From: Tetradesmus obliquus
Lineage: Eukaryota > Chlorophyta > Chlorophyceae > Sphaeropleales > Scenedesmaceae
DNA length: 64,000 nt
Assembly: GCA_030272155.1 (NCBI GenBank)
Contig: CP126200.1
Span: 3,286,001-3,350,000, forward strand
Reading direction: 5' to 3'
Positions 20,552 to 32,059 of the stretch are shown here, piece after piece. The translations under genes were made by a program, and so were the position numbers. Each line of letters opens with the position of its first letter. The stretch's first letter is position 1. Under the pieces are notes generated by a model. It ran no database searches. It was not told the origin of the DNA and saw only the letters and a program-made list of their open reading frames with translations.

Positions 20552-23500
20552 GCCATGTGTCAGCATTTGCCAGGCTTCCTGAGGTGGGGTCTGCACAACA
20601 TGTGCAAGCATCCAGCTTCCACAAGATCTGATGTGTGGTCAACAACTGCTCAAGGACCAGTGTTGCTGCTGCTGCTGCGCCTGCCAGTGCGCTGCGCCTA
20701 CCCTGTCGCGTGCCGCCAGGGCCGCCTCCAGCTCAGCGCAGCGCTGCTGCGCGCCCTCCACCGCCATCATGAGCTCGTTGTTGTTGGACTTGAGCGCGGT
20801 GAGCTGCATGTCGCACATGTTGAGCTGGTCCAGCGCCTTGTCGCGCTCCTCTCGCAGCTGCGGGGACAGCAGCAGCAGCAGCAGCAAGTGGTGCAGCAGG
20901 CAGCACGTGGCAGCATGACACAGGCAGCAAGATTGTCAGCTAAATGGTCAGAAAGGGCATCATCCAACTGCCCCTGAAACCGGCATGCATGTGCGCAAAC
21001 AATAGGATATCCGATGACAGCCCGCCAGCCGCAAACTGCCCTTGCCATGACCTGTAAACGGCAAGCAAAACATTTGACTGCTGGCTGGCATAATTTCTAT
21101 GCAGCCGCAGGACATGCCATCTGAATATTATGCCTTGGGGGTTGTGGCCGCACCTGTGCGTTCTCGCCCGCCATATGCTCGTGTGCTGCGCGCATGGCGT
21201 TGTGCTGCTGCTGCGCCGCCTGCTGTATGCCCATGAACTCCTCACGCAGCGCCCGCATCTGGTCCGCCTGCGCCTGCTTGGCCTGCATCAGCTGCGACAC
21301 CTCCCCCTGCGCCACCTGCAGCTGCTCCTCCGCGTACTGGCGCGCCTGCTTCTCCATCTCATCCTGGCTGTTGCGCTCCTCCTTCTCAAACTCGTAGATC
21401 TCCAGCTGGCAGCGGCACGGCAATGGGGCAGGGGGGAACAGCAGCGCGCAGGGGAGCAAGGTGGCGGGCAGCACAACATCAGAGAGTGTGCAAGGGCATC
21501 CGAGAAAACAACATAAGCTGTCATTGCCTTTGCTGCTAGTCCAAGCAAGCAGCCCAAAGCATGTTGCCTGCCTAAGGTACGAATCCTGCAGGCAATTGTC
21601 GCACACAACAGCCCTGTCTGGGCTGTGTCGCTGCAGGCACTGCCAGCAAGGCCCCGAGTACCGCCACACCTGCTGGTTGAGGCGCGCATTGTCCGCCTCC
21701 AGCGCCTTGTTTTTGTTCTGCAGCTCTGTCAGCTGACGCGTCAGCAGCACCACCTTCAGGTCACGCAGCTCCTCAGTGGGCGAGCCGGCACGGCCCTCAG
21801 CAGCAGCACTGCCGGGGCTGCCAGCCTGCCGGGGGATGTGCATGGGCGTGGAGGCTGGAGCAGGCAGCAGCAGCACACGGGTGGCAGCGTGGTGAGCGCG
21901 CAGCAGCAGGTCGATCTGTGAGCAACATGCCCTGCTACAACACAAAACACGCCTTCACCGCACTTTTGTTGCCAGCACTGTCAGCTGTGTTGCAAGTGGC
22001 TTCACACGACAGACAACCCCCCAGTGGCGCCTAACCATCCGCTCCCTGGCAGCTATGCGCAGCGCACCTTGCCCGGGGCTGTACGAGCCAGCCGCTGCCG
22101 CCGCCGCCAGGTTTGCCGCCACGCGCTGCGCCTCGTCAGCCAGGCACACCGTGTCCATGCCGGCGCCCTCATGCAGCGAGAAGGGGCTGCTGTCCACCAG
22201 GGGCGCGGCCAGCGCAGCGTCCAGCGGCAGTGCTGCCAGCGCGCCCCTGAAGGGCGTGGCGGTGAAGCGCGTGGCGTACACGGCGCTGGGGCTGGCGGCG
22301 CGCGCGTCCAGCAGCGAAGGAGTGCTGCCGTCAGCGCCCTGAGCATGGCAGAGGGATGGATTACAGGAGGAACAGCAGCAGCAGCAGCAGCATCGAGATG
22401 ATGAGTGCCATTGAGCAGCATGCAGGCATATGCAGCCTGGACTTGCAGGTCGAAGACCGCGTTGTCATTGTCAGTGCTTTCAAGTTGTGTCTGAACAGAG
22501 GCATAGTCTCCTCAAGTAAGCTGGTATCACCATTGCGGATGGCACACGCCCTGCACTGCACCCGCCGCACCTGCAGTCCCACTGTGTGGTCGAAGCCCTG
22601 GCCTGGCATGAGCATGAGCGTGGGGCTGGCCTCAGGCATGCTGTCAGGCATGGCTGGGCTCAGCTGCAGCGGGCCAGCCACAGCACCCCTGATGGCTGAG
22701 CCGATGGCTGACGAGGCATGCGTCTGAGGCGTGTCCAAGCTCTGCATAGATGGAGAGCACAGCAGGCAGTGGGCAGGCATGAACGCACGGCATAGCACGC
22801 AGTCTTGTGCTGCAGCAACATACACAGGCTGCTGGCAGATGGCCACTATAGCCCAAAAGATGCACACCCGCATGTGGCTCAAGCACTTGAAAGAGGCAAA
22901 GCACACCTCTGCACGCCTCACTCCCCGTGCACTGCTGCGCACCTGCGCTGCCGCTCCAAATGCCAGAGTTGGTGTGCTGTACACACTGCCTGGCGTCATC
23001 GCCAGGTTGGGACCACCCGCAGCTGAGCAAGGTGTGACCTGCAGACAGCCAAGGTTGCCAGCACACAGGCACTGCAATTGTCAGGGTTCGTCCTGTCGCC
23101 CCAGCAGTAGTGCAAGCATACATAATCAAAAGGTTGTAACACCTGTCTCACCCATTTTAGCCGCACTGTACAGAGTTGTGAGGGCCACGCCTCTCACCTG
23201 GCCTGCTGCTGCATCGTCCAGGCCGTTGCCTGGGCTGCTGAGCCGCCTGAGGTGCAGCGGGGACATGTCGCCGGGTGAGCCAGCTGCTGCTGAGGCGCAC
23301 CTGCCGTCAGACATGGGGCTGCTGCCAGAGCTCTGCTGGTGCGCAAAGCTGGGGCTCCTGTGAAAGGCAAAACAGCACACACAGCAGGTGCAGATGATGT
23401 GCTCAGCAGCTTGTGTGATGCAGCATGTTTTGGACATCAGCAGCGTTTGTTGCGCTTGCAGTCATGCAGATGTGATTGTGTGGTACATGATGCAGCAGGG

Positions 23501-26500
23501 TGCTTCACAAGGCAGCTGAATTGGCATGCAGCACTGCAAGGCTGCAGCAAGCGCCTTCCATGCTGCATGCTCATGTGCCTGCCTCTTGCATCTGCAAAGT
23601 TCCACGCACGCACCCCTCTGGCACAGGGCTGCCCGCGCTGCTGCCGAAGGATGCCTCCGCCACAGGTGCCAGGCTGCTCTGGAAGCTGCTGCCGCCGCCG
23701 CTCAGCCCGCTGCCGCCCAGGCTTACGCGCTGCGCACCGCCATGTGACAGCAGGCGTGTGCCGCCGTAACTGCCGCCGCTGCTGCCCCTGTAGTCGCTGC
23801 CTGCGGACAGCTGCTGCATGTCCTGGTCATCCAGGCTCTCATCACCCGGCTGCAGCGCCAGTGGGCTGCCCATGGCCCTGCTGGGGTCGTTCAGGAACAG
23901 CGGCATGGACTCGCGCACCAGGCTCATAGGCGAGCGGCGTGCAGCCCTGCGCGCCGCGCTGGTCAGGCCCATCACAGGGCTGTCATCGCTGCCGGCCGCG
24001 CTGGGCCTGCGGCTGCCGTCTGGCGAGCCGCTGTGCTCGGCGGCCAGCGCAGGAAGTCCAGCCTCAGCGCCCTCTGCAGGCAACAAACACAGCAGCAACT
24101 TCAGATGGTAGCTCAACGACTCAGGTGATTAGGTGAACTAGATGAACACGGTGTAGTTGCTGCTTGCCCACCGAATACCTGGCACCTGCTGCTGTCAGTG
24201 CACCAACTGGCTCCTAGTGTTTCGGCAGCGCATTCGCAGCATGCCATTGTACGTGTGGATGGCCTACTCACCGGACAGGTCAGATGCTGGCAGAGAGGGC
24301 TCCTCCGTCATCTGCAAGCCGCCCAGGCTGCCGCTGCTGCCCTCAGCTGCGACAGCACCTGCAGAGGCCTCTGCAGCCGCCTCTGCTGCTGCCAGGCGCT
24401 CCAGCTCCGCAAACTCATCCGCCTCAGCCTCCTCTGCTGCCACTTGCTGCTCCAGCAGCGCAAACGCATCCACGGCTGCCTCCTCTTCCACCTCAGCTAT
24501 CACCTGCTGCTCAAGCAGCGCAAACTCATCCACTGCATCGGCTACAGCTGGCGCTGCTGCCTCAGCTGCTGCTGCATCTGCCTGGACAGCTGTTTCAGGT
24601 GTGTCAGCAGCCGCAGCAGCTGCAGCAGCAGCAGCAGCAGCAACAGCCGCAGCAGCAGCAGCCATGGCTAGCTCTGCATCTGATGGCCCTGCGTCTGCAA
24701 GCTCCGCATCTGCTGGCTCTGCATCCGCAGGCTCTGCTGCTGTTGATGAGGATGGCTCTGCTGCGGCTGCCACACACACAGGTTGAGGCGCAGCATCAGT
24801 TGCTGGTTCTGCTGCCGCCTCCACCACAGCCTCTGCCTCAGCTGCGTCTGCAGCAACCTCTGCTGCTGCTTCCACAGCCGGCTCTGCTTCTCCTGCCGGC
24901 TGCACCTCTGCAGGACTGCTGCAGCTAGACCTGACAGGCGAAGCATCTGCCACTTCTGCTGGCTCTGCTGCTGCTGCTGCTGCACTATGCACTGCCTCTG
25001 GCACCTGCTGCTGCTCCTCAACTGCTGCAGTATCCTCAACATTCCTGCAGCTGTCCTCTGCTGGCTCAGCTGCAGCAGGCTGCTCAGCGCCAGCAGGGCT
25101 TGCATCATCTGCAGTGCTGAGAGCAGCTGCCACAGGCACGCTGTCGTCAGAGGCAGCCTGGCACGTGCCTGCGGCTGTGCTGTCCACATCTGCTTCCTCT
25201 GCTGCTGTCTCTGCTGCCTCAGCTGCAGGCTCTGCAACATCTGCCACACTGGCCACCTGTGCGCCATCAGCTGCACCACTCCTGTTTGATGCTGAGCTGG
25301 CAGGCCTTGACGCGTCTGCTACTGCTGCTGCTGCTGCTGGTGCAGTGGCTGCTGCCACTTCAGCCTCCACCTCAACGTCAGCTGCTCCGATATGTAGCTC
25401 TATGTCTTCGGTGCACACTGGCTGCTGCGCGCTGCTCTCAGCAGGTGCAGCAGCAGTTGTGGGGCTGCAAGCTGCTGTTCCTGCAAGCTGCTGTGGCTGC
25501 ACTGGCTCGGGGGAGGCGACAGCCGAGCTCGGCCTGCTTGCAGACTTGCTGCCTGCTGCCGCGCTGCTGCATCTGCTGTTGCTGCGCAATGCTGCTGCAC
25601 TTTCCTGCTGCTGCTGCTGCTGCTGAGCAGCAGTGGGGTCTAAGAGCATGGCTGGCGCATCAAACAAGTGCCCGGCCAGCGCCAGCTGGTTGGCAGTGAG
25701 CAGTGCTACTGTTGGCTCCTCGAGCGCTCCTGCATGTGGAGGCGTGTCTGGCTCCTGCGGCTGCAGCCTGCCGCCAGCCTGCTGCAGCAGCTCGTTGAAG
25801 CCTGGCGTGAACACCTCCGGCAGGTCCTGACGCATGGGCATGGGGGACTTGTCGCCGTGCGCGTCATACACCATCTGCAAGCATGAGGAACATCAAGCAG
25901 GCAGAGGGAGGATCAAGTAAAATGTGCAGCTGTCAGCACCGCTGTATCATGCACAGCTACAACAATCAGCCTGGTAAAATGGTGAACAGCAGCACCAGTG
26001 CTGGCAGCCGCTGCAGCACACTGCAGCTGCAGGACAGAACCTATGGCCTGCAGCTGCCTTACTCACGTGCCGCAGTTCAAGCGTGTCGCCGCCATAGTCC
26101 TGGTTGGGCGACAGCATGGCTTCTGAGCCAATAGGCGTTGAGTAGCAGCTGTCATAGTCACCACCATCCTCATCCCCAGCCCTGTCAGCATCCACTGCAT
26201 GGCGGTGGTGGTGTGGAGGTGTGTTTGGCAGGCAGGCGCCGTTGCTGCTGCTGCTGCTGCGCCCGTAGCCGCCCACATTCATGGTGTAGTCTGGCAGCTG
26301 CTCTGAGTGGCTCCTGGGGGAGTGGCTGCTGTTGCTGCTTCTGCCCAGGGACAGGCTGCCTAGCGGAGGGCTGCTGGGGACAGCAACGTGTGTTGGTGAG
26401 TGTGACCCTTTGTGCTTTTTCTTGCCGGACAGCAGCTTGCTGAACAGGCCGCGCGAGGGTGTGCCTGTGCTGGTTGACGGCGCTGGGCTGTTGCTGGGCC

Positions 26501-26907
26501 AGCCCTGTGGCGTAGTAGCACTGCCGTGCCCAGCTGCTTCATGCCAAGCTGCAGAGGAGCTGACATCGCCAGGGCCCGGTGACAGCGAGTCTGACACATC
26601 GCCTGAGCTGCTGCGCGAGTGCTGCTTGCCCGGCTTGATCTTGCCGCCCATGCCACGCCGCTGCTGCCGGTCGCTCGAATCTGCGGCTGCAGTTGCAGCA
26701 TGTGCGAGAGGCATCCACAGCGGTGAGGATGTAGCCTGTGTTACATGTTGCCTGGGTAAATATTAAACAGTGCTGCCAAGAATCACCTGCTGCTAGTCTA
26801 GTCTGGTATTCTTGCGCACCTGTGTCCATTGACTGCTGCTTCTGCAGGAAGGGGAACATGCCTGCCAGGGAGCTGCGCCTGACGGAGCCAGGTGTGGTCC
26901 CTGCCAT
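19766..26907 (-). CDS. Large acidic coiled-coil protein with TACC-like C-terminus
   Basis: Fourteen exons join in phase (26907-26820, 26680-26067, 25874-24272, 24073-23614, 23357-23198, 23038-22943, 22741-22571, 22338-22036, 21915-21670, 21405-21154, 20857-20702, 20510-20403, 20232-20089, 19861-19766), giving about 1498 residues. The N-terminal third is Ser/Pro-rich. The large third exon encodes an Ala/Glu-rich acidic domain with three related repeats (DEFALLEQQV, DAFALLEQQV, DEFAELERLA). The last ~330 residues are predicted coiled coil ending ESENQELMTMCDQLLQQQE. That ending resembles the TACC-domain end (ENDELTRICDDLI), the region that binds XMAP215/centrosomal partners in animals and fungi. 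A disordered acidic N-part plus C-terminal coiled coil is the TACC layout. Family assignment is inference. It starts at ATG 26905-26907 and is divergent from cyclin T. Confidence 0.7.
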
Positions 26908-27812
26908 CTCCCTGTTATCGATACCCCCCTGCGGCAAAAGCAACGAATCAATACTTCATTGCCATATACTGTGCACTGCAACACGAAGGAGGATGCAGAG
27001 AGAGCTGCAGCATGGTTTGGAGCATGGAAGCAGTGCACATCAAAACCAAGCACAGCATGCTCAACTGCTGGCCTGCATGACCTTTGAGCGATGCTGTGAG
27101 GCTGTGGAACTGCGTTAATCGCTTCATGTAACCCAATTTCTTGCTATCTATCGCCTTAAAAGCCTCCCATCTAGCCTAGAATTGCTGCTCCCTCCCTTCC
27201 ACCGAGCCCAGTGCTCTTGCAGAGTTGACGCTAACCACTCTTACTTCGTCCATCCTCGCTGCCGTTTACTCTCGAATCCTCCTCGATCTCAAGCGACAAG
27301 GCAGATGGCAGCCTCAGCAAGCTGTGCTGGTGCCTTTTGCTGCTTTGCCTCCTCAAGCGTACAGTAGCGATGCGACCGGTTGCACGAACATCGAGGTGTT
27401 GCTTTAGTGACTGTTTGGGGACTTTTGATAGTTTGACAAGGGGAGCAAACGGCGAGTTGCCTATGGTTGTTGCTTGGAACAGCTGTTTCGATAGTCAACC
27501 AACATTCACCCACTAACGCAATTTCAAAATCGGGTGGAGAACATTGCAAGACCTTGGCTGCTGTTCTGCGCTGAAGCTTTTGAATGTCTTGTGGTTTGGG
27601 ACTCAATGCCTGACCCATGTATCAACTTGAGGTATACGTGTGTTGCAAGTGCTTACTTTGATCACAGTGCATATTAGTTGGTGCGAAGCAGTCCGCAACA
27701 CACCCTGCAGACAAGGAAAGGGCACCCTGTCTTGCAGACTGTTGCTGCTGATCGCGGCAACTGGAAGTGCCCAGCTGCATCTCATATCGTTGTTGGGATC
27801 GTGTTCATTACT
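26908..27812. other. Divergent intergenic region, coiled-coil gene / cyclin T
   Basis: About 900 bp lie between two divergent start codons. Base composition is more AT-balanced than the surroundings and CTG runs are scarce. A shared promoter is plausible. No gene is recognised. Confidence 0.5.
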
Positions 27813-30235
27813 ATGACGCAGCCGCTCAGCGGCATCGGGCACGCTGGGCTGCCTCTGTACACTAAGCAGCAGATAGCAGAGTCTGCCAGCATCAGAGAAG
27901 GCTTGGAGCCGTACAGGGAAGCGCAATGGCGCCGACAGTATACCCATTTCATCATAGATTTAGGCAAGGCGCTGGGAGTGTGAGTATCAGCTGGTGCTAG
28001 TGAAGCCGAGCAGCTGCAGCCATTGCTGCAGGCTGCAGGCTTGCCATGCGTTGTGCACCTACATGTGCTTGTGCAGTGGCAGCACTTGTGCAGCTGGTAT
28101 ATAGCCGTATCACCCTTTCTGTAACAGAAGGCCTGAGCAGCGTTGACCACCAGCTCTGGGCATTGCAACTACTGATGGCTCGTCTCCGCCCCTGCAGGCC
28201 GCAGTGGGCCATCTACACAGCTGTGTTCATATGCCACCACTACTTCATCAAGCGGTCTATGCAGAAGAATGACCGCTACGTAAGTGCTGTCAGACCTTGC
28301 AGGCGCAGCACCCAGTGCTGCTTGGCTCTCACTGCACATAAGCCAGCAGCGCTGGCAGTGACAGTCCCGCGCTGGCAGTTGCTAATCGTCCGCACAGCAT
28401 CAGCATCCAGCTGTTGAAATGCCTGTCACTCAGCAGTGCGTGATGCCCTGCACTGGCGCCTGCAGCTGGTGGCCACTGCCTGCCTGTACCTGGCCTCCAA
28501 GGTCCAGGAGACGCCCAAGTACCTGCGGGACGTGATCAAGGAGGCGGAGCGCAGGAAGTGGGCCAAGTGGGTGCAGCAGCACCCGGCAGACCGTGGCCTC
28601 TGGGAGAGCCAGGTGCGCCGCCAACAGCAGCTCAGGTGGTGGGGGCTGTGCATGCATACCTCGGAGCTTGCATGTCGCATTGTAGCAGTCTCATTCTGTG
28701 CTTGGAGGCAGCTGCTGGCCAGCAGCACAGGTCAGCAGCTATGCGCAATGCGGTAGAGTGCCGCCAGGCTCTGGTCCCCACGCCGCAAGCAGCAGGCGCC
28801 GCTTATATCGCATCCTTGCACAGGCAATCACACACCACCCAGCAAACATTTGATGTCTGTTTTGCTGTCGGTTGTGTGTTTGCAGGCCAACCTGGAGAAG
28901 ATGCGTGACGAGGTGCTGGTGGCGGAGCGCGCGGTGCTGTACGCCATCAGCTTCCAGTTGCGCATCAAGGTGCCATACAACGACCTGCTGCTGCTGCAGC
29001 AGCACCTGCCCGAGGCGCACCGGCACGACGTCATCAACGTGGCCTGGAACCTGGTCAACGACAGGTGGGGGGCGGCTGCGGCTGGAACATGGCTGGGCAG
29101 CAGCAGGCATGCTGGCTTGCGTCAGCAGCGCCCGTAGCACAGCCATGGCTCAGATGTTGCGCGCAAGGAAATCAGCATAGACAATGGTAGGCACCCTTCC
29201 GCGCGCAGCACACACCATTACGCTCCAGCACAGGGCACAGCACCTTCGCGATGCTGCAGCAGATTGCGGCCCTTGCTGCGGCAGTGCCGCTGCTGCCATA
29301 CAAGCCCATGCCCGGCTGTGACCTGCTGAACTTTCCTGCTGCTGCTGCTGCTGCTGCTGCTGTGCCTACTGCAGCCTGCAGACCACGCTGAGCCTGCTGT
29401 GGCCGCCGGAGAAGATCGCTGCGGCCGCGCTCTTCCTGTCGCTGCAGATGCACGGGCTGCCGCTGCCCAGCAAGGAGGGCCGCGGCTTCTGCGCGCTGTG
29501 CAACATCACGGACGAGGAGCTGCGCGGTGAGCCCTACACTTATCACCATCAGCACCAGCAGCAGCAGCAGCAGCTACGGCAGCTAGCTTTATGTTGCATA
29601 TCAATGTGTAATACGTCATTGGCCGAGCCTGCATAGTGCCTGGGGCTGCAGTGCCTGGCTGTGATAGTGTGTGCAGTGAAGCAAGGGACTGGTGTCAGAG
29701 CCGTGGCAGTGGCCAGGCGTAGCAGTGCAGGCAGGAGGCGCTGTAGCTGAGCTACAATGACAGAACAGTCTGAATTGGTTAGCCTAGCTGCACGGGCAGC
29801 ACGTAGCTCTTGGGCGTGCTGGCATGCCTCAGCGCTGCTGCAAGAACAGGCAAGGGTAAATTCTCCGTCCGCTGCTGCTGCTGCTGCTCGTGACACCCCA
29901 TCATACTCATTTTTCTGCCTCTGCTTGCTCTGTCTTCTGCCCCTGCAGAGATCAGCAACGGCCTGCTGGATGTATACGTGACGGTGCTGTGCAAGGAGAG
30001 CGTGCCAGGCACACCGCCCGACCGCGCGCAGCCCAGCTCGCCAAATGCAGACGGCACCCACCTGCAGCTGCAGGAGAACAGGGTGCGTCTGGTAATGCAG
30101 CAGCAGCATGTACAAAATCAGCAGCAGCAGCAGCAGCAGCAGCAGCGGTCAGGGGGGCCGACAACGCCTAGCGAAGAGCAGCAGCAAGCGCAGCAGGAGC
30201 AACCCAACGGCAGCATGCAGCACAACCCTAGTTAG
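27813..30235 (+). CDS. Cyclin T-like (CYCT; P-TEFb-type cyclin)
   Basis: C/T-type cyclins activate CDK9-class kinases that phosphorylate the RNA polymerase II tail. Six exons join in phase: 27813-27979, 28198-28279, 28466-28612, 28886-29064, 29375-29526 and 29949-30235 (337 residues). The first cyclin box has LYTKQQIAESASIREGL, FICHHYFIKRSMQKNDRY and VATACLYLASKVQETPKYL, close to plant CYCT proteins. The second has AERAVLYAISFQLRIKVPY and PEKIAAAALFLSLQMHGLPL. A short Gln-rich tail follows. Animal cyclin T has a much longer C-terminus, so this is a compact plant-type form; cyclin K/L cannot be fully excluded. Start ATG 27813 sits just before the cyclin box; an in-frame upstream extension is possible. 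Confidence 0.88.
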
Positions 30236-30371
30236 CTGGGTGCATGGCTCGCTTGTGCTTGCCGCGTCATGCCTGATGCTGCCCTCTGCAGCGAAGTCTG
30301 GCAAGTGATGTAGACCTGCTGAAGAAGCAGGCTGCAGTGGGAGGTGGCAGGCCCTGTACTGGGTGTTCCCT

Positions 30372-30376
30372 TGTAA
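30372..30376 (+). terminator. Possible cyclin T poly(A) signal (TGTAA)
   Basis: TGTAA lies about 137 nt after the cyclin T stop codon and before the RPA12 start, in the right strand and at a sensible distance. Confidence 0.45.
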
Positions 30377-30561
30377 ACCCTGTCACAGCTATCGAGTCAC
30401 TACCGACTGCGGCATTGCTTCCACGTAGATATCAAGGATTTTAGGGTATATACAGCATAAGCCGGGTTCCCTTGACGGCTGCGCCCCTTTACGGCTGCCC
30501 GGCAGAGTTCGCTGTGCCTACACGACGCCTTTGTCAGTACGTTGCTTCACATATAACAAAG

Positions 30562-32059
30562 ATGGTGCGTATCGACTCATGTTTAGCCGACAACACGGCA
30601 GTATCACGTCCCCCGTATCTTGCCAGCAGCAGCAGCAGCATGTCATCAGCAGGCTCACGAACTCGGTGCTCAACTTACTTGCAGGCGGACCAGAATAGTT
30701 GGATGTTCTGTCCCTATTCCGGGTACATGCTGGAATTTGACGCAGTGCGGGGTGTGGCGCACTGCCCACAGACAGGCTACACAAAGAAACTAGAAGGTGG
30801 GCAGTGGCAGCTGCTGCGACATCGACACGGCCCAGCAGCAGTCTTGCAGCAGGCTCACGTGCTGCTCGTACTGCTGTGTGGTTGCAGATTTGGAGCACAT
30901 CAAGCTGATGAGCAGAACAAACATGGAGGTGAGCTGCTTGCCCAGCCTCGGGACTAACAGGCGTGTCAGGCTGGACAGACTGTCTTACAGCAAGAGTGTG
31001 ATGGCTTGCCACAGTACGGCATGCAGAGCACTTGACACATGTGAAACTGCTGTGGCGAGGCAGCTGTGTGTTGTCAGTCGCCCTCAGCAGCCAGCAAGCC
31101 TGCAAGTGCTGGACTGCTGCATGACCTGTTGTCAGGGCGCATGTAGCAGCAGCAGCAGCTGCTGCTGCTGCTGCTGCTGCTGCGCTGACAGTCAGCAGCA
31201 GCCTCATCCCACAGCTCGTTATCCTCACCAAGCAGCCCATACAGTTGCTGGGCATGACTGCACACTTGCACCTTGCCTATGCAACAGCTAAGGGGTCTGC
31301 GGCTCGATGTGCTGCTGCTGCCCCCCCCCCCCCCCCTGCAGGACTATCGGCGGCAGTACCAGCTGGAGCCGCTGGTGAAGGAGGACCTGCTGCAGAAGCA
31401 GGGCAACAGAGTGCGCGCAACGGTGAGCAGCACGCGGCAGCGCAGCCTGGCAGCTGCTGGGCTGAGCAGCAGCTTGCCCGTATGGCAGTCATGTCTGTGC
31501 TGTCGTCGATGCGGTCGCAGTGGCGTTGTGCGCAACGTGCACCCGCCCTGTCAGCCTAATTTTGATGCGGCTTCCTGCCAGCAACGGCTCTATGCGATTG
31601 CAGCTGCTAGGCAGTCTGATCTGCATCATCCTACGACTACAGCTGTCGGCTGTTGGTGACCATGGCGATGGTGCTGCTGTGCTGTGCCGCAGGTGGATGA
31701 GACGTGCCCCGGCTGCGGGCACCGGGGGCTGGAGTTCTACACCATGCAGCTGCGCTCCGCAGATGAGGGCCAGACCGTGTTCTACGAGTGCACCAAGTGC
31801 GGGTGAGTGGAGCCAGGCAGCTGGGTGATGCTCATCAGAACAGGCAGGAGGTATACAGCTACAGCGACTGGTGAGGTGCTGGGAAGGGTGCAGTTGTTAG
31901 CTGTGTATGTAATGTTTGTTGTTGCAGCTTAGCAGTGCATGTCTCAGGGAAAGCAGGGGTCCTTGCTATGTCGCCGTTTAGTGCCTCACGCGCTGCTCTA
32001 CTGCCCTAGACAACAACTGTGCTGCTGCCTGCAGGCACAAGTACTCCACCAACAACTGA
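30562..32059 (+). CDS. RNA polymerase I subunit RPA12 (ZNRD1/Rpa12 family)
   Basis: This small TFIIS-like subunit of Pol I aids RNA cleavage and termination. Six exons are in phase: 30562-30564 (ATG alone), 30685-30796, 30888-30928, 31342-31422, 31693-31802 and 32035-32059, giving 123 residues (human 126). The C-terminal zinc ribbon is complete: [18 protein letters not shown] with the catalytic-hairpin [20 protein letters not shown]. The N-terminal ribbon is degenerate: FCPYSG and CPQTG each keep one Cys, with Ser or Thr in place of the second. If intron 1 (120 nt, in frame) is retained, the start region gains 40 residues. A C16 run sits at the acceptor of exon 4. Confidence 0.88.

Noticed and set aside
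24157-25626. Ala/Ser-rich plus-strand frames of 170-210 codons
   Set aside because: They are antisense shadows of the acidic Ala/Glu-rich exon of the coiled-coil gene.
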